Shown here: piece after piece, positions 47,777-60,440 of the stretch
Layout: every line of letters begins with the position of its first letter
Numbering within the stretch: position 1 is the first letter of the stretch
Source: Diplolepis rosae
Lineage: Eukaryota; Arthropoda; Insecta; Hymenoptera; Diplolepididae
Direction: 5' to 3'
Length of the DNA stretch: 64,000 nt
Assembly: GCA_030998225.1 (NCBI GenBank)
Contig: JAPYXD010000466.1
Span: forward strand, 2,831,001-2,895,000
Translations under genes and position numbers: made by a program
The notes under the pieces: generated by a model
What the model saw: only the letters and a program-made list of their open reading frames with translations
What the model was told of the DNA's origin: nothing
Databases searched by the model: none

Positions 47777-50399
47777 TTTATTGGCATTATTTGCGATATA
47801 AGAGTTTGAAATTGTCTACGAGGACACCTGTCGGCAACGTATCCTATTTGACACGCGACTAGTAATTCTCCGATAATGTAGGCTGTGGAAGAAATTTCTA
47901 ACTCCACTAATTAATTTGAAATCAATTAAACCCGCAAGGCGGAGCCACTAGACGGTATAAGGAGATCTTCCTTTGAGAAAGAGATTTCGGCGCCTGTAAA
48001 ACTCAGTGGTTACAGCAGTAGACCGGCAGTCGAAAGACCATGGCTCGAATGCCAGCGCAGTCCATCGCGTCCTTTTTACACCGAAAGATTTTCAAATTCT
48101 TTAATATTTGAATTTTTGGCATTATTTGCGATATAAGAGTTTGAAATTGTCTACGAGGACATCTGTCGGCAACGTATCCTATTTGTCACGCGACTAGTGA
48201 TTCTCCGGTAATGTAGGCTGTGCAAGAAATTTCTAACTCCACTAATTAATTTACAATCAATTAAACCCGGAATGCGGAGCCACTAGGCGATATATGGGGT
48301 TCTTCCTTTGGAGAAAGAGATGTCGGCGCCTGTAAAACTCAGTGGTTAGAGAAGTAGGCCGGCAATCGAAAGACCATGGCTCGAATGCCAGCGCAGTCCA
48401 AAGCGTCCTTTTTTACACAGAAAGATTTTCAAATTCTTTAATATTTGAACTTATTGGCATTATTTTCGATATAAGAGTTTGAAATTGTCTACGAGGACAC
48501 CTGTCGGCAACTTATCCTATCTGTTACGCGACTAGTGATTCTCCGATGGTGTAGGTAGTGGCATAAATTTCAAACTCGAATCCCAGCGCAGTCGAAAGGG
48601 CCTTTTCTCTACAGACAGATATGCAAATTCATTAAAATTCAAATTAATGGGTATTATTTACGATTAATGAATTTATATTGTCTACGGGGACAACTGTCAG
48701 CAACGTATCCTATTTGAAACGTGACACGTAATTCTTCGATGATGTAGGCTGTGCAAGAAGTTTCTAACTCAACTAATTAATTTGAAATCAATTAAACCCG
48801 CAAGGCGGAGCCACTGGACGGTATAAGGAGATCTTCCTTTGAGAAAGAGATGTCGGCGCCTGTAAAACTCAGTGGTTACAGCAGTAGACCGGCAGTCGAA
48901 AGACCATGGCTCGAATGCCAGCGCAGTCCATCGCGTCCTTTTTACACCGAAAGATTTTCAAATTCTTTAATATTTGAATTTATTGGCATTATTTGCGATA
49001 TAAGAGTTTGAAATTGTCTACGAGGACATCTGTCGGCAACGTATCCTATTTGACACGCGACTAGTGATTCTCCGGTAATGTGAGCTGTGGAAGAAATTTT
49101 TAACTCAACTAATTAATTTCAAATCAAGTAAACCCGAAAGGCGGAGCCACTAGGCGATATGTGAAGATCTTCCTTTGGAGAAAGAGATGTCGGCGCCTGT
49201 AAAACTCAGGGGGTAGAGCAGTAGACCGGCAATCGAAAGAACATGGCTCGAATGCCAGCGCAGTCCAAAGCGTCCTTTTTTACACAGTAAGATTTTCAAA
49301 TTCTTTAATATTTGAATTTATTGGCATTATTTTCGATATAAGAGTTTGAAATTGTCTACGAGGACACCTGTCGGCAACTTATCCTATCTGTTACGCGACT
49401 AGTGATTCTCCGATGGTGTAGGTAGTGGCAGAAATTTCAAACTCGAGTCCCAGCGCAGTCCAAAGTTCCTTTTCTCTACAGACAGATTTGCAAATTCATT
49501 AAAATTAAAATTAATGGGTACTATTTACGATATATGAATTTATATTGTCTACGGGGACACCTGTCTGCAACGTATCTTATTTGAAACGTGACTCGTAATT
49601 CTTCGATGATGTAGGCTGTGGAAGAAATTTCTAACTCAACTAGTTAATTTGAATTTAATTAAACCTGCAAGGCGGAGCCACTACGCGATATAAGGAGAAC
49701 TTCCTTTGGAGAAAGAGATGTCGGCGCCTGTAGAACTCAGTGGTTAGGGAAGTAGGCCGGCAATCGAAAGACCATGGCTCTAATGCCAGCGCAGTCCAAA
49801 GCGTCCTTTTTTACACAGAAAGATTTTCAAATTCTTAAATATTTGAATTTATTGGCATTATTTGCGATATAAGAGTGTGAAATTGTCTACGAGGACACAT
49901 GTCGGCAACGTATCCTATCTGTTACGCGACTAGTAATTCTCCGATAATGTAGGCTGTGGAAGAAATTTCTAAATCAACTTAGTAATTTCAAATCACTTAA
50001 ACCCTCAAGGCGGAGCCACTAGGCGATATAAGGTGATCTTCCTTTGGAGAAAGAGATGTCGGCGCCTGTAAAACTCAGTGGTTAGAGGAGTAGACCGGCA
50101 ATCGCAAGACCTTGGCTCGAATGCCAGCGCAGTCCAAAGCATCCTTTTTTACACATAAATATTTTCAAATTCTTTATTATTTGAATTTATTGGCATTATT
50201 TGCGATATAAGATTTTGAAATTGCTACGAGGACAACTGTCGGCAACGTATCCTATTTAAAACGCGACTAGTAATTCTTCGGTAATGTTGCTGTGGAAGAA
50301 ATTTCTAACTCGACTAATTAATTTGAAATCAATTTAACCCGCAATGCGGAGCCACTAGGCGATGTATGGAGATCTTCCTTTGGAGAAAGAGATGTCGGC

Positions 50400-50471
50400 G
50401 CCTGTGTAGCTCAGTGGTTAGAGCAGTAGACCGGCAATCGAAAGAAAATGGCTCGAATCCCATCGCAGTCC
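50400..50471 (+). pseudogene. tRNA-like head with intact A-box, subfamily L
   Basis: The acceptor is GCCTGTG and the A-box is intact. The variable loop reads aaagaaaatgg and the T-stem 3' strand is cccat. The downstream run is interrupted (ctttcttac), so termination may be weaker. Its relatives at 21010 and 45627 have a degenerate A-box. Confidence 0.45.
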
Positions 50472-51075
50472 AAAGCGTCCTTTCTTACACAGAAAGGTTT
50501 TAAAATTCTGTAATATTTGAATTTATTGGCATTATTTGCAATATAAGAATGTGAAATTGTCTACGAGGACACCTGTCGGCGACGTATCCTATTTTACACG
50601 CGACTAGTAATTCTTCGGTAATGTAAGCTGTGGAAAAAATTTCTAACTCAACTAAGTATTTTCAAATCACTTAAACCCGCAAGGCGGAACCACTAGGCGA
50701 TATGTGGAGATCTTCCTTTGAAGAAAGAGATGTCGGCGCCTGTATAACTCAGTGGTTAGAGCAGTAAGCCGGCAATCGAAAGACCATGGCTCGGATCCTA
50801 GCGCAGTCCAAAGCGTCCTTTTTTACACAGGAAAATTTTCAAATTCCGTAATATTTGAATTTATTGGCATTATATGAGATATAAGAGTTTGAAATTGTCT
50901 ACGAGGACACCTGTCGGCAACCTATCATATCTGAAACGCTACTAGTAATTCTCCGATCATGTAGGCAGTGCAAGAAATTTAAAACTCAACTAATTGATTT
51001 GAAATCATTTATAGCTGCAAGACGGAGCAACTAGGCGATATATGGAGATCTTCCTTTGGAGAAAGAGATGTCGGC

Positions 51076-51147
51076 ACCAGTGTAGCTCAGTGGTTAGAGC
51101 AGTAGGCCGGGAATCGAAAGACCATGGCTCGAATGCCAGCGCAGTCC
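51076..51147 (+). pseudogene. tRNA-like head with intact A-box
   Basis: The acceptor is ACCAGTG as at 46303, with intact A-box and D-stem, T-arm CTCGAATGCC and a T6 run. It lies in the second 5-kb-class higher-order repeat. Confidence 0.45.
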
Positions 51148-54100
51148 AAAGCGTCCTTTTTTACACAGAAAGATTTTCAAATTCTTTGATATTTGAATTT
51201 ATTGGCATTATTTTAGATATAAGAGTTTGAAATTCTCTACGAGGACACCTGTAGGCAACGTATCCTATTTGACACGCGACTAGTAATTCTCAGATAATGT
51301 AGGCTGTGGAAGAAATTTCTAACTCCACTAATTAATTTGAAATCAATTAAACCCGCAAAGCGGAGCCACTAGACGGTATAAGGAGATCTTCCTTTGAGAA
51401 AGAGATTTCGGCGCCTGTAAAACTCAGTGGTTACAGCAGTAGACCGGAATTCGAAAGACGATGGCTCGAATGCCAGCGCAGTCCATCGCGGCCTTTTTTC
51501 ACCGAAAGATTTTCAAATTCTTTGATATTTGAATTTATTGGCATTATTTGAGATATAAGAGTTTGAAATTGTCTACGAGGACACCTGTCGTCAACTTATA
51601 CTATTTGACACGCGACTAGTTATTCTCCGATGGTGTAGGTAGTGCAAGAATTTTCTAACTCAACTAATTAATTTAAAATCAATTAAACCCGCAAGGCGGA
51701 GCCACTAGGCGATATGTGGAGATCTTCCTTTTGAGAAAGAGATGTCGGCGCCTGTAAAACTCAGTGGTTAGAGCAGTAGACCGGCAATCGAAAGAACATG
51801 GCTCGAATCCCAGCGCAGTCCAAAGCGTCCTTTCTTACACAGAAAGGTTTTAAAATTCTGTAATATTTGAATTTATTGGCATTATTTGCAATATAAGAAT
51901 GTGAAATTGTCTACGAGGACACATGTCGGCAACGTATCCTATCTGTTACGCGACTAGTAATTCTCCGACAATGTAGGCTGTGGAAGAAATTTCTAAATCA
52001 ACTAAGTATTTTCAAATCACTTAAACCCGCAAGGCGGAACCACTAGGCGATATAAGGTGATCTTCCTTTGGAGAAAGAGATGTCGGCTCCTGTATAACTC
52101 AGTGGTTTGATCAGTAGGCCGGCAATCGAAAGACCATGGCTCGAATGCCAGCGCAGATCAAAGCGTCCTTTTTTACACAGGAAAATTTTCAAATTCCTTA
52201 ATATTTGAATTTATTGGCATTATATGAGATATAAGAGTTTGAAATTGTCTACGAGGACACCTGTCGGCAACCTATCATATCTGAAACGCTACTAGTAATT
52301 CTCCGATCATGCAGGCAGAGCAAGCAATTTCTAACTAATCTAATTAATTTGAAATCATTTATAGCTGCAAGACGGAGCAACTAGGCGATATAAGGAGATC
52401 TTCCTTTGGAGAAAGAGATGTCGGCGCCTGTAAAACTCAGTGGTTAGAGGAGTAGACCGGCAATCGAAAGACCATGGCTCGAATGCCAGCGCAGTCCAAA
52501 GCGTCCTTTTTTACACAGAAAGATTTTCAAAATCTTCAATATTTGAATTTATTGGCATTATTTGCGATATAAGAGTTTGAAATTGTCTACGAGGACACCT
52601 GTCGGCAACGTATCCTATTTGACACGCGACTAGTAATTCTCCGATAATGTAGGCTGTGGAAGAAATTTCTAACTCAACTAATTAATTTGAAATCAATTAA
52701 ACCTGAAAGTCGGAGCCACTAGGCGATATGTGGAGATCTTCCTTTGCAGAAAGAGATTTCGGCGCCTGTAGAACTCAGTGGTTACAGCAGTAGACCGGCA
52801 ATCAAAAGACCATGGCTCGAATCCCAGCGCAGTCCAAAGCGTCCTTTTTTACACAGAAAGATTTTCAAATTCTTTAATATTTGAATTTATTGGCATTATT
52901 TTCGATATAAGAGTTTGAAATTGTCTACCAGGACACCTGTCGGCAACTTATCCTATCTGTTACGCGACTAGTGATTCTCCGATGGTGTAGGTAGTGGCAT
53001 AAATTTCAAACTCGAATCCCAGCGCAGTCCAAAGTGCCTTTTCTCTACAGACAGATTTGCAAATTCATTAAAATTTAAATTAACGGGTATTATTTACGAT
53101 TAATGAATTTATATTGTCTACGGGGACAACTGTCAGCAACGTATCCTATTTGAAACGTGACACGTAATTCTTCGATGATGTAGGCTGTGCAAGAAGTTTC
53201 TAACTCAACTAATTAATTTGAAATCAATTAAACCCGCAAGGCGGAGCCACTGGACGGTATAAGGAGATCTTCCTTTGAGAAAGAGATTTCGGCGCCTGTA
53301 AAACTCAGTGGTTACAGCAGTAGACCGGCAATCAAAAGACCATGGATCGAATGCCAGCGCAGTCCATCGCGTCCTTTTTACACCGAAAGATTTTCAAATT
53401 CTTTAATATTTGAATTTATTGGCATTATTTGCGATATAAGAGTTTGAAATTGTCTACGAGGACACCTGTCGGCAACGTATCCTATTTGACACGCGACTAG
53501 TAATTCTCCTGTAATGTAGACTGTGGAAGAAATTTCTAACTCAACTAATTAATTTCAAATCAATTAAACCCGAAAGGCGGAGCCACTAGGCGATATGTGG
53601 AGATCTTCCTTTGGAGAAAGAGATGTCGGCGCCTGTAAAACTCAGTGGGTAGAGCAGTAGACCGGCAATCGAAAGAACATGGCTCGAATGCCAGCGCAGT
53701 CCAAAGCGTCCTTTTTTACACAGAAAGATTTTCAAATTCTTTAATATTTGAATTTATTGGCATTATTTTCGATATAAGAGTTTGAAATTGTCTACGATGA
53801 CACCTGTCGGCAACTTATCCTATCTGTTACGTGACTAGTGATTCTCCAATGGTGTAGGTAGTGGCAGAAATTTCAAATTCGAGTCCCAGCGCAGTACAAA
53901 GTTCCTTTTCTCTACAGACAGATTTGCAAATTCATTAAAATTAAAATTAATGGGTATTATTTACGATATATGAATTTATATTGTCTACGTGGACAACTGT
54001 CAGCAACGTATCCTATTTAAACGTGACACGTAATTCTTCGATGATGTAGGCTGTGGAAGAAATTTCTAACTCAACTAATTAATTTGAAATCAATTAAACC

Positions 54101-55126
54101 CGCAAGGCGGAGCCACTAGACGGTATAAGGAGATCTTCCTTTGAGAAAGAGATGTCGGCGCCTGTAAAACTCAGTGGTTAGAGCAGTAGACCGGCAATCG
54201 AAAGAACATGGCTCGAATGCCAGCGCAGTCCAAAGCGTCCTTTTTTACACAGAAAGATTTTCAAATTCTTTAATATTTGAATCTACTGGCATTATTTGCG
54301 ATATAAGAGTTTGAAATTGTCTACGAGGACACCTGTCGGCAACTTATCCTATCTGTTACGTGACTAGTGATTCTCCGATGGTGTAGGTAGTGGCAGAAAT
54401 TTCAAATTCGAGTCCCAGCGCAGTACAAAGTTCCTTTTCTCTACAGACAGATTTGCAAATTCATTAAAATTAAAATTAATGGGTATTATTTACGATATAT
54501 GAATTTATATTGTCTACGGGGACACCTGTCTGCAACGTATCCTATTTAAACGTGACACGTAATTCTTCGATGATGTAGGCTGTGGAAGAAATTTCTAACT
54601 CAACTAATTAATTTCAAATCAATTAAACCCGAAAGGCGAAGCCACTAGGCGATATGTGGAGATCTTCCTTTGGAGAAAGAGATGTCGGCGCCTGTAAAAC
54701 TCAGTCGTTAGAGCAGTAGACCGGCAATCGAAAGAACATGGCTCGAATGCCAGCGCAGTCCAAAGCGTCCTTTTTTACACAGAAAGATTTTCAAATTCTT
54801 TAATATTTGAATTTATTGGCATTATTTGCGATATAAGAGTTTGAAATTGTCTACGAGGACACCTGTCGGCAACGTATCCTATCTGTTACGCGACTAGTGA
54901 TTCTCCGATGGTGTAGGTAGTGGCAGAAATTTTAAACTCGAGTGCCAGCGCAGTCCAAAGTTCCTTTTCTCTACAGACAGATTTGCAAATTCATTAAAAT
55001 TTAAATTAATGGGTATTATTTACGATATATGAATTTATATTGTCTACGGGGACACCTGTCTGCAACGTATCCTATTTGAAACGTGACTCGTATTTCTTCT
55101 ATGATGTAGGCTGTGGAAGAAATTTC

Positions 55127-58100
55127 TAACTCAACTAGTTAATTTGATATTAATTAAACCTGCAAGGCGGAGCCACTACGCGATTAAAGGAGAACTTCCT
55201 TTGTAGAAAGAGATGTCGGCGCCTGTAGAACTCAGTGGTTAGGGAAGTAGGCCGGCAATCGAAAGACCATAGCTCGAATGCCAGCGCAGTCCAAAGCGTC
55301 CTTTTTTCACAGAAAGATTTTCAAATTCTTTAATATTTGAATTTATTGGCATTATTTGCGATATAAGAGTGTGAAATTGTCTACGATGACACATGTCGGC
55401 AACGTATCCTATCTGTTACGCGACTAGTAATTCTCCTATAATGTAGGCTGTGGAAGAAATTTCTAAATCAACTTAGTAATTTCAAATCACTTAAACCCTC
55501 AAGGCGGAGCCACTAGGCGATATAAGGTGATCTTCCTTTGGAGAAAGAGATGTCGGCGCCTGTAAAACTCAGTGGTTAGAGGAGTAGACCGGCAATCGCA
55601 AGACCTTGGCTCGAATGCCAGCGCAGTCCAAAGCATCCTTTTTTACACATAAATATTTTCAAATTCTTTAATATTTGAGTTTATTGGCATTATTTGCGAT
55701 ATAAGAGTTTGAAATTGTCTACGAGGACACCTGTCGGCAACGTATCCTATATGAAACGCGACTAGTAATTCTCCGATAATGTAGGCTGTGGAAGAAATTT
55801 CTAACTCAACTAATTAATTTGAAATCAATTTAACCCGCAATGCGGAGCCACTAGGCGATGTGTGGAGATCTTCCTTTGGAGAAAGAGATGTCGGCGCCTG
55901 TAAAACTCAGTGGTTAGAGCAGTAGACCGGCAATCGAAAGAACATGGCTCGAATGCCAGCGCAGTCCAAAGCGTCCTTTTTTACACAGAAAGATTTTCAA
56001 ATTCTGTAATATTTGAATTTATTGGCATTATTTGCAATATAAGAATGTGAAATTGTCTACGGGGACACATGTCGGCAACGTATCCTATCTGTTACGCGAC
56101 TAGTAATTCTCCGACAATGTAGGCTGTGGAAGAAATTTCTAAATCAACTAAGTATTTTCAAATCACTTAAACCCGCAAGGCGGAACCACTAGGCGATATA
56201 AGGTGATCTTCCTTTGGAGAAAGAGATGTCGCCGCCTGTATAACTCAGTGGTTAGAGCAGTAGGCCGGCAATCGAAAGACCATGGCTCGAATCCCAGCGC
56301 AGTTCCAAGCGTCCTTTTTTACACAGGAAAATTTTCAAATTCCGTAATATTTGAATTTATTGGCATTATATGAGATATAAGAGTTTGAAATTGTCTACGA
56401 GGACACCTGTCGGCAATCTATCATATCTGAAACGCGACTAGTAATTCTCCGATCATGCAGGCAGAGCAAGCAATTTCTAACTAATCTAATTAATTTGAAA
56501 TCATTTATAGCTGCAAGACGGAGCAACTAGGCGATATATGGAGATCTTCCTTTGGAGAAAGAGATGTCGGCACCTGTGTAGCTCAGTGGTTAGAGCAGTA
56601 GGCCGGCAATCGAAAGACCATGGCTCGAATGCCAGCGCAGTCCAAAGCGTCCTTTTTTACACAGAAAGATTTTCAAATTCTTTAATATTTGAATTTATTG
56701 GCATTATTTGCGATATAAGAGTTTGAAATTGTCTACGAGGACACCTGTCGGCAACGTATCCTATTTGACACGCGACTAGTAATTCTCAGATAATGTAGGC
56801 TGTGGAAGAAATTTCTAACTCCACTAATTAATTTGAAATCAATTAAACCCGCAAGGCGGAGCCACTAGACGGTATAAGGAGATCTTCCTTTGAGAAAGAG
56901 ATTTCGGCGCCTGTAAAACTCAGTGGTTACAGCAGTAGACCGGCAGTCGAAAGACCATGGCTCGAATGCCAGCGCAGTCCAAAGCGTCCTTTTTTACACA
57001 GGAAAATTTTCAAATTCCTTAATATTTGAATTTATTGGCATTATTTGCGATATAAGAGTTTGATAGTGTCTACGAGGACATCTGTCGGCAACGTATCCTA
57101 CTTGACACGCGACTAGTCATTCTCCGATAATGTAGGCTGTGGAAGAAATTTCTAACTCAACTAATTAATTTCAAATCAAGTAAACCCGAAAGGCGGAGCC
57201 ACTAGGCGATATGTGAAGATCTTCATTTTGAGAAAGAGATGTCGGCGCCTGTAAAACTCAGTGGTTAGAGCAGTAGACCGGCACTCGAAAGAACATGGCT
57301 CGAATGCCAGCGCAGTCCAAAGCGTCCTTTTTTACACAGAAAGATTTTCAAATTCTTTAATATTTGAATTTATTGGCATTATTTGCGATATAAGAGTGTG
57401 AAATTGTCTACGAGGACACCTGTCGGCAACGTATCCTATCTGTTACGCGACTAGTAATTCTCCTATAATGTAGGCTGTGGAAGAAATTTCTAAATCAACT
57501 AAGTATTTTCAAATCACTTAAACCCGCAAGGCGGAACCACTAGGCGATATAAGGTGATCTTCCTTTGGAGAAAGAGATGTCGGCTCCTGTATAACTCAGT
57601 GGTTTGATCAGTAGGCCGGCAATCGAAAGACCATGGCTCGAATCCCAGCGCAGTTCAAAGCGTCCTTTTTTACACAGGAAAATTTTCAAATTCCTTAATT
57701 ATTTTGAATTTATTGGCATTATATGAGATATAAGAGTTTGAAATTGTCTACGAGGACACCTGTCGGCAACCTATCATATCTGAAACGCGACTAGTAATTC
57801 TCCGATCATGCAGGCAGAGCAAGCAATTTAAAACTAATCTAATTAATTTGAAATCATTTATAGCTGCAAGGCGGAGCCACTAGGCGATATTAGGTTATCT
57901 TCCTTTGGAGAAAGAGATGGCGGCGCCAGTAAAACTCAGTGGTTAGAGGAGTAGAAAGGCATTCTAAAGACCATGGCTCGAATGCCAGCGCAGTCCAAAG
58001 CGTCCTTTTTTACACAGAAAGATTTTCAATTTCTTCAATATTTGAATTTATTGGCATTATTTGCGATATAAGAGTTTGAAATTGTCTACGAGGACACCTG

Positions 58101-60440
58101 TCGGCAACGTATCCTATTTGACACGCGACTAGTAATTCTCCGATAATGTAGGCTGTGGAAGAAATTTCTAACTCAATTAATTAATTTCAAATCAATTAAA
58201 CCCGAAAGGCGGAGCCACTAGGCAATATGTGGAGATCTTCCTTTGAGAAAGAGATTTCGGCGCCTGTAAAACTCAGTGGTTACAGCAGTAGACCGGCAAT
58301 CAAAAGACCATGGATCGAATGCCAGCGCAGTCCCAAGCGTCCTTTTTTACACAGAAATATTTTCAAATTCTTTAATATTTGAATTTATTGGCATTATTTT
58401 CGATATAAGAGTTTGAAATTGTCTACGAGGACACCTGTCGGCAACTTATCCTATCTGTTACGCGACTAGTGATTCTCCGATGGTGTAGGTAGTGGCATAA
58501 ATTTCAAACTCGAATCCCAGCGCAGTCCAAAGTGCCTTTTCTCTACAGACAGATTTGCAAATTCTTTAAAATTTAAATTAACGGTTATTATTTACGATAT
58601 ATGAATTTATATTGTCTACGCGGACATCTGTCTGCAACGTATCCTATTTGAAACGTGACACGTAATTCTTCGATGATGTAGGCTGTGCAAGAAGTTTCTA
58701 ACTCAACTAATTAATTTGAAATCAATTAAACCCGCAAGGCGGAGCCACTAGACGGTATAAGGAGATCTTCCTTTGAGAAAGAGATGTCGGCGCCTGTAAA
58801 ACTCAGTGGTTACAGCAGTAGACCGGCAGTCGAAAGACCATGGCTCGAATGCCAGCGCAGTCCATCGCGTCCTTTTTACACCGAAAGATTTTCAAATTCT
58901 TTAATATTTGAATTTATTGGCATTATTTGCGATATAAGAGTTTGAAATTGTCTACAAGGACATCTGTCGGCAACGTATCCTATTTGTCACGCGACTAGTG
59001 ATTCTCCGGTAATGTAGACTGTGGAAGAAATTTCTAACTCAACTAATTAATTTCAAATCAAGTAAACCCGAAAGGCGGAGCCACTAGGCGATATGTGAAG
59101 ATCTTCCTTTGGAGAAAGAGATGTCGGCGCCTGTAAAACTCAGTCGTTAGAGCAGTAGGCCGGCAATCGAAAGAACATGGCTCGAATGCCAGCGCAGTCC
59201 AAAGCGTCCTTTTTTACACAGAAAGATTTTGAAATTCTTTAATATTTGAATTTATTGGCATTATTTGCAATATAAGAATTTGAAATTGTCTACGAGGACA
59301 CCTGTCGGCAACTTATCTTATCTGTTACGTGACTAGTGATTCTCCAATGGTGTAGGTAGTGGCAGAAATTTCAAATTCGAGTCCCAGCGCAGTACAAAGT
59401 TCCTTTTCTCTACAGAGAGATTTGCAAATTCATTAAAATTTAAATTAATGGGTATTATTTACGATATATGAATTTATATTGTCTACGGGGACACCTGTCT
59501 GCAACGTATCCTATTTGAAACGTGACTCGTATTTCTTCTATGATGTAGGCTGTGGAAGAAATTTCTAACTCCACTAATTAATTTGAAATCAATTAAACCC
59601 GCAAGGCGGAGCCACTAGACGGTATAAGGAGATCTTCCTTTGAGAAAGAGATGTCGGCGCCTGTAAAACTCAGTGGTTAGAGCAGTAGACCGGCAATCGA
59701 AAGAACATGGCTCGAATGCCAGCGCAGTCCAAAGCGTCCTTTTTTACACAGAAAGATGTTCAAATTCTTTAATATTTGAATCTACTGGCATTATTTGCGA
59801 TATAAGAGTTTGAAATTGTCTACGAGGACACCTGTCGGCAACTTATCTTATCTGCTACGCGACTAGTGATTCTCCGATGGTGTAGGTAGTGGCAGAAATT
59901 TCAAACTCGAATCCCAGAGCAGTCCAAAGGGCCTTTTCTCTACAGACAGATATGCAAATTCATTAAAATTCAAATTAATGGGTATTATTTACGATTAATG
60001 AATTTTTATTGTCTACGGGGACACCTGTCGGCAACGTATCCTATCTGTGACGCGACTAGTTATTCTCCGATGGTGTAGGTAGTGCAAGAAGTTTCTAACT
60101 CAACTAATTAATTTAAAATCAATTAAACCCGCAAGGCGGAGCCACTAGGCGATATAAGGGGTTCTTCCTTTGGAGAAGGAGATGTCGGCGCCTGTAAAAC
60201 TCAGTGGTTAGAGAAGTAAGACCGGCAATCGCAAGACCATGGCTCGAATGCCAGCGCAGTCCAAAGCGTCCTTTTTTACACAGAAAGATTTTCAAATTCT
60301 TTAATATTTGAATTTATTGGCATTATTTGCGATATAAGAGTGTGAAATTGTCTACGAGGACACATGTGGGCGAAAAACGTATCCTATCTGTTACGCGACT
60401 AGTAATTCTCCGATAATGTAGGCTGTGGAAGAAATTTCTA
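55127..60440 (+). repeat. large higher-order repeat, next copy, truncated at its end
   Basis: Anchors are 55217, 55554, 55892, 56230, 56568, 56905, 57243, 57581, 57921, 58258, 58788, 59125, 59655 and 60186, with short monomers at 58506-58698, 59373-59565 and 59903-60095. Anchor positions follow the preceding copy at an offset of 5,494-5,500 bp. The last short monomer (after 60186) is absent, so register is lost near 60.4 kb. Confidence 0.8.
56572..56643 (+). pseudogene. tRNA-like head with intact A-box
   Basis: The acceptor is ACCTGTG with CGCAGTC, and the A-box and D-stem are intact. It is the counterpart of the 51076 head one higher-order repeat later. A T6 run follows. Confidence 0.5.

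Larger units (their letters stand above)
47651..47987 (+). repeat. representative full-length monomer (337 bp)
   Basis: I use this copy as the type monomer because it is close to the majority sequence. In order it holds a tRNA-like head (47655-47726), a T6 run (47736-47741), an AT-rich inverted repeat (47755-47776), a second gatataag motif near 47800, the conserved tail block around gacacctgtcggcaac, the motif ggaagaaatttc just before the point where short monomers break, the block aattaatttgaaatcaatta, the G/C-rich gcaaggcggagcc, and the leader to the next head. Its A-box is degenerate (AAACTCAGTGG, altered at tRNA positions 8 and 10) while the D-stem core and the B-box core CTCGAAT remain. 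Confidence 0.9.
44859..49631 (+). repeat. large higher-order repeat, shorter version (4.77 kb)
   Basis: Anchors are 44949, 45287, 45623, 45961, 46299, 46636, 46973, 47312, 47651, 47988, 48324, 48854 and 49191, with short monomers at 48572-48764 and 49439-49631. The order L-H-I-G-F-H-I from 45623 matches the next two repeats. The two full/short pairs at the right end of the longer version are missing and the first two monomers differ. Confidence 0.75.
49632..55126 (+). repeat. large higher-order repeat, full version (5.5 kb)
   Basis: There are 14 full monomers with anchors 49722, 50060, 50396, 50734, 51072, 51409, 51746, 52084, 52422, 52760, 53290, 53627, 54156 and 54686. Four short monomers lie at 53008-53200, 53875-54066, 54404-54595 and 54934-55126. 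The order is J K L H I G F H I M short G F short N short O short. The next J copy starts 5,495 bp later. Confidence 0.8.
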
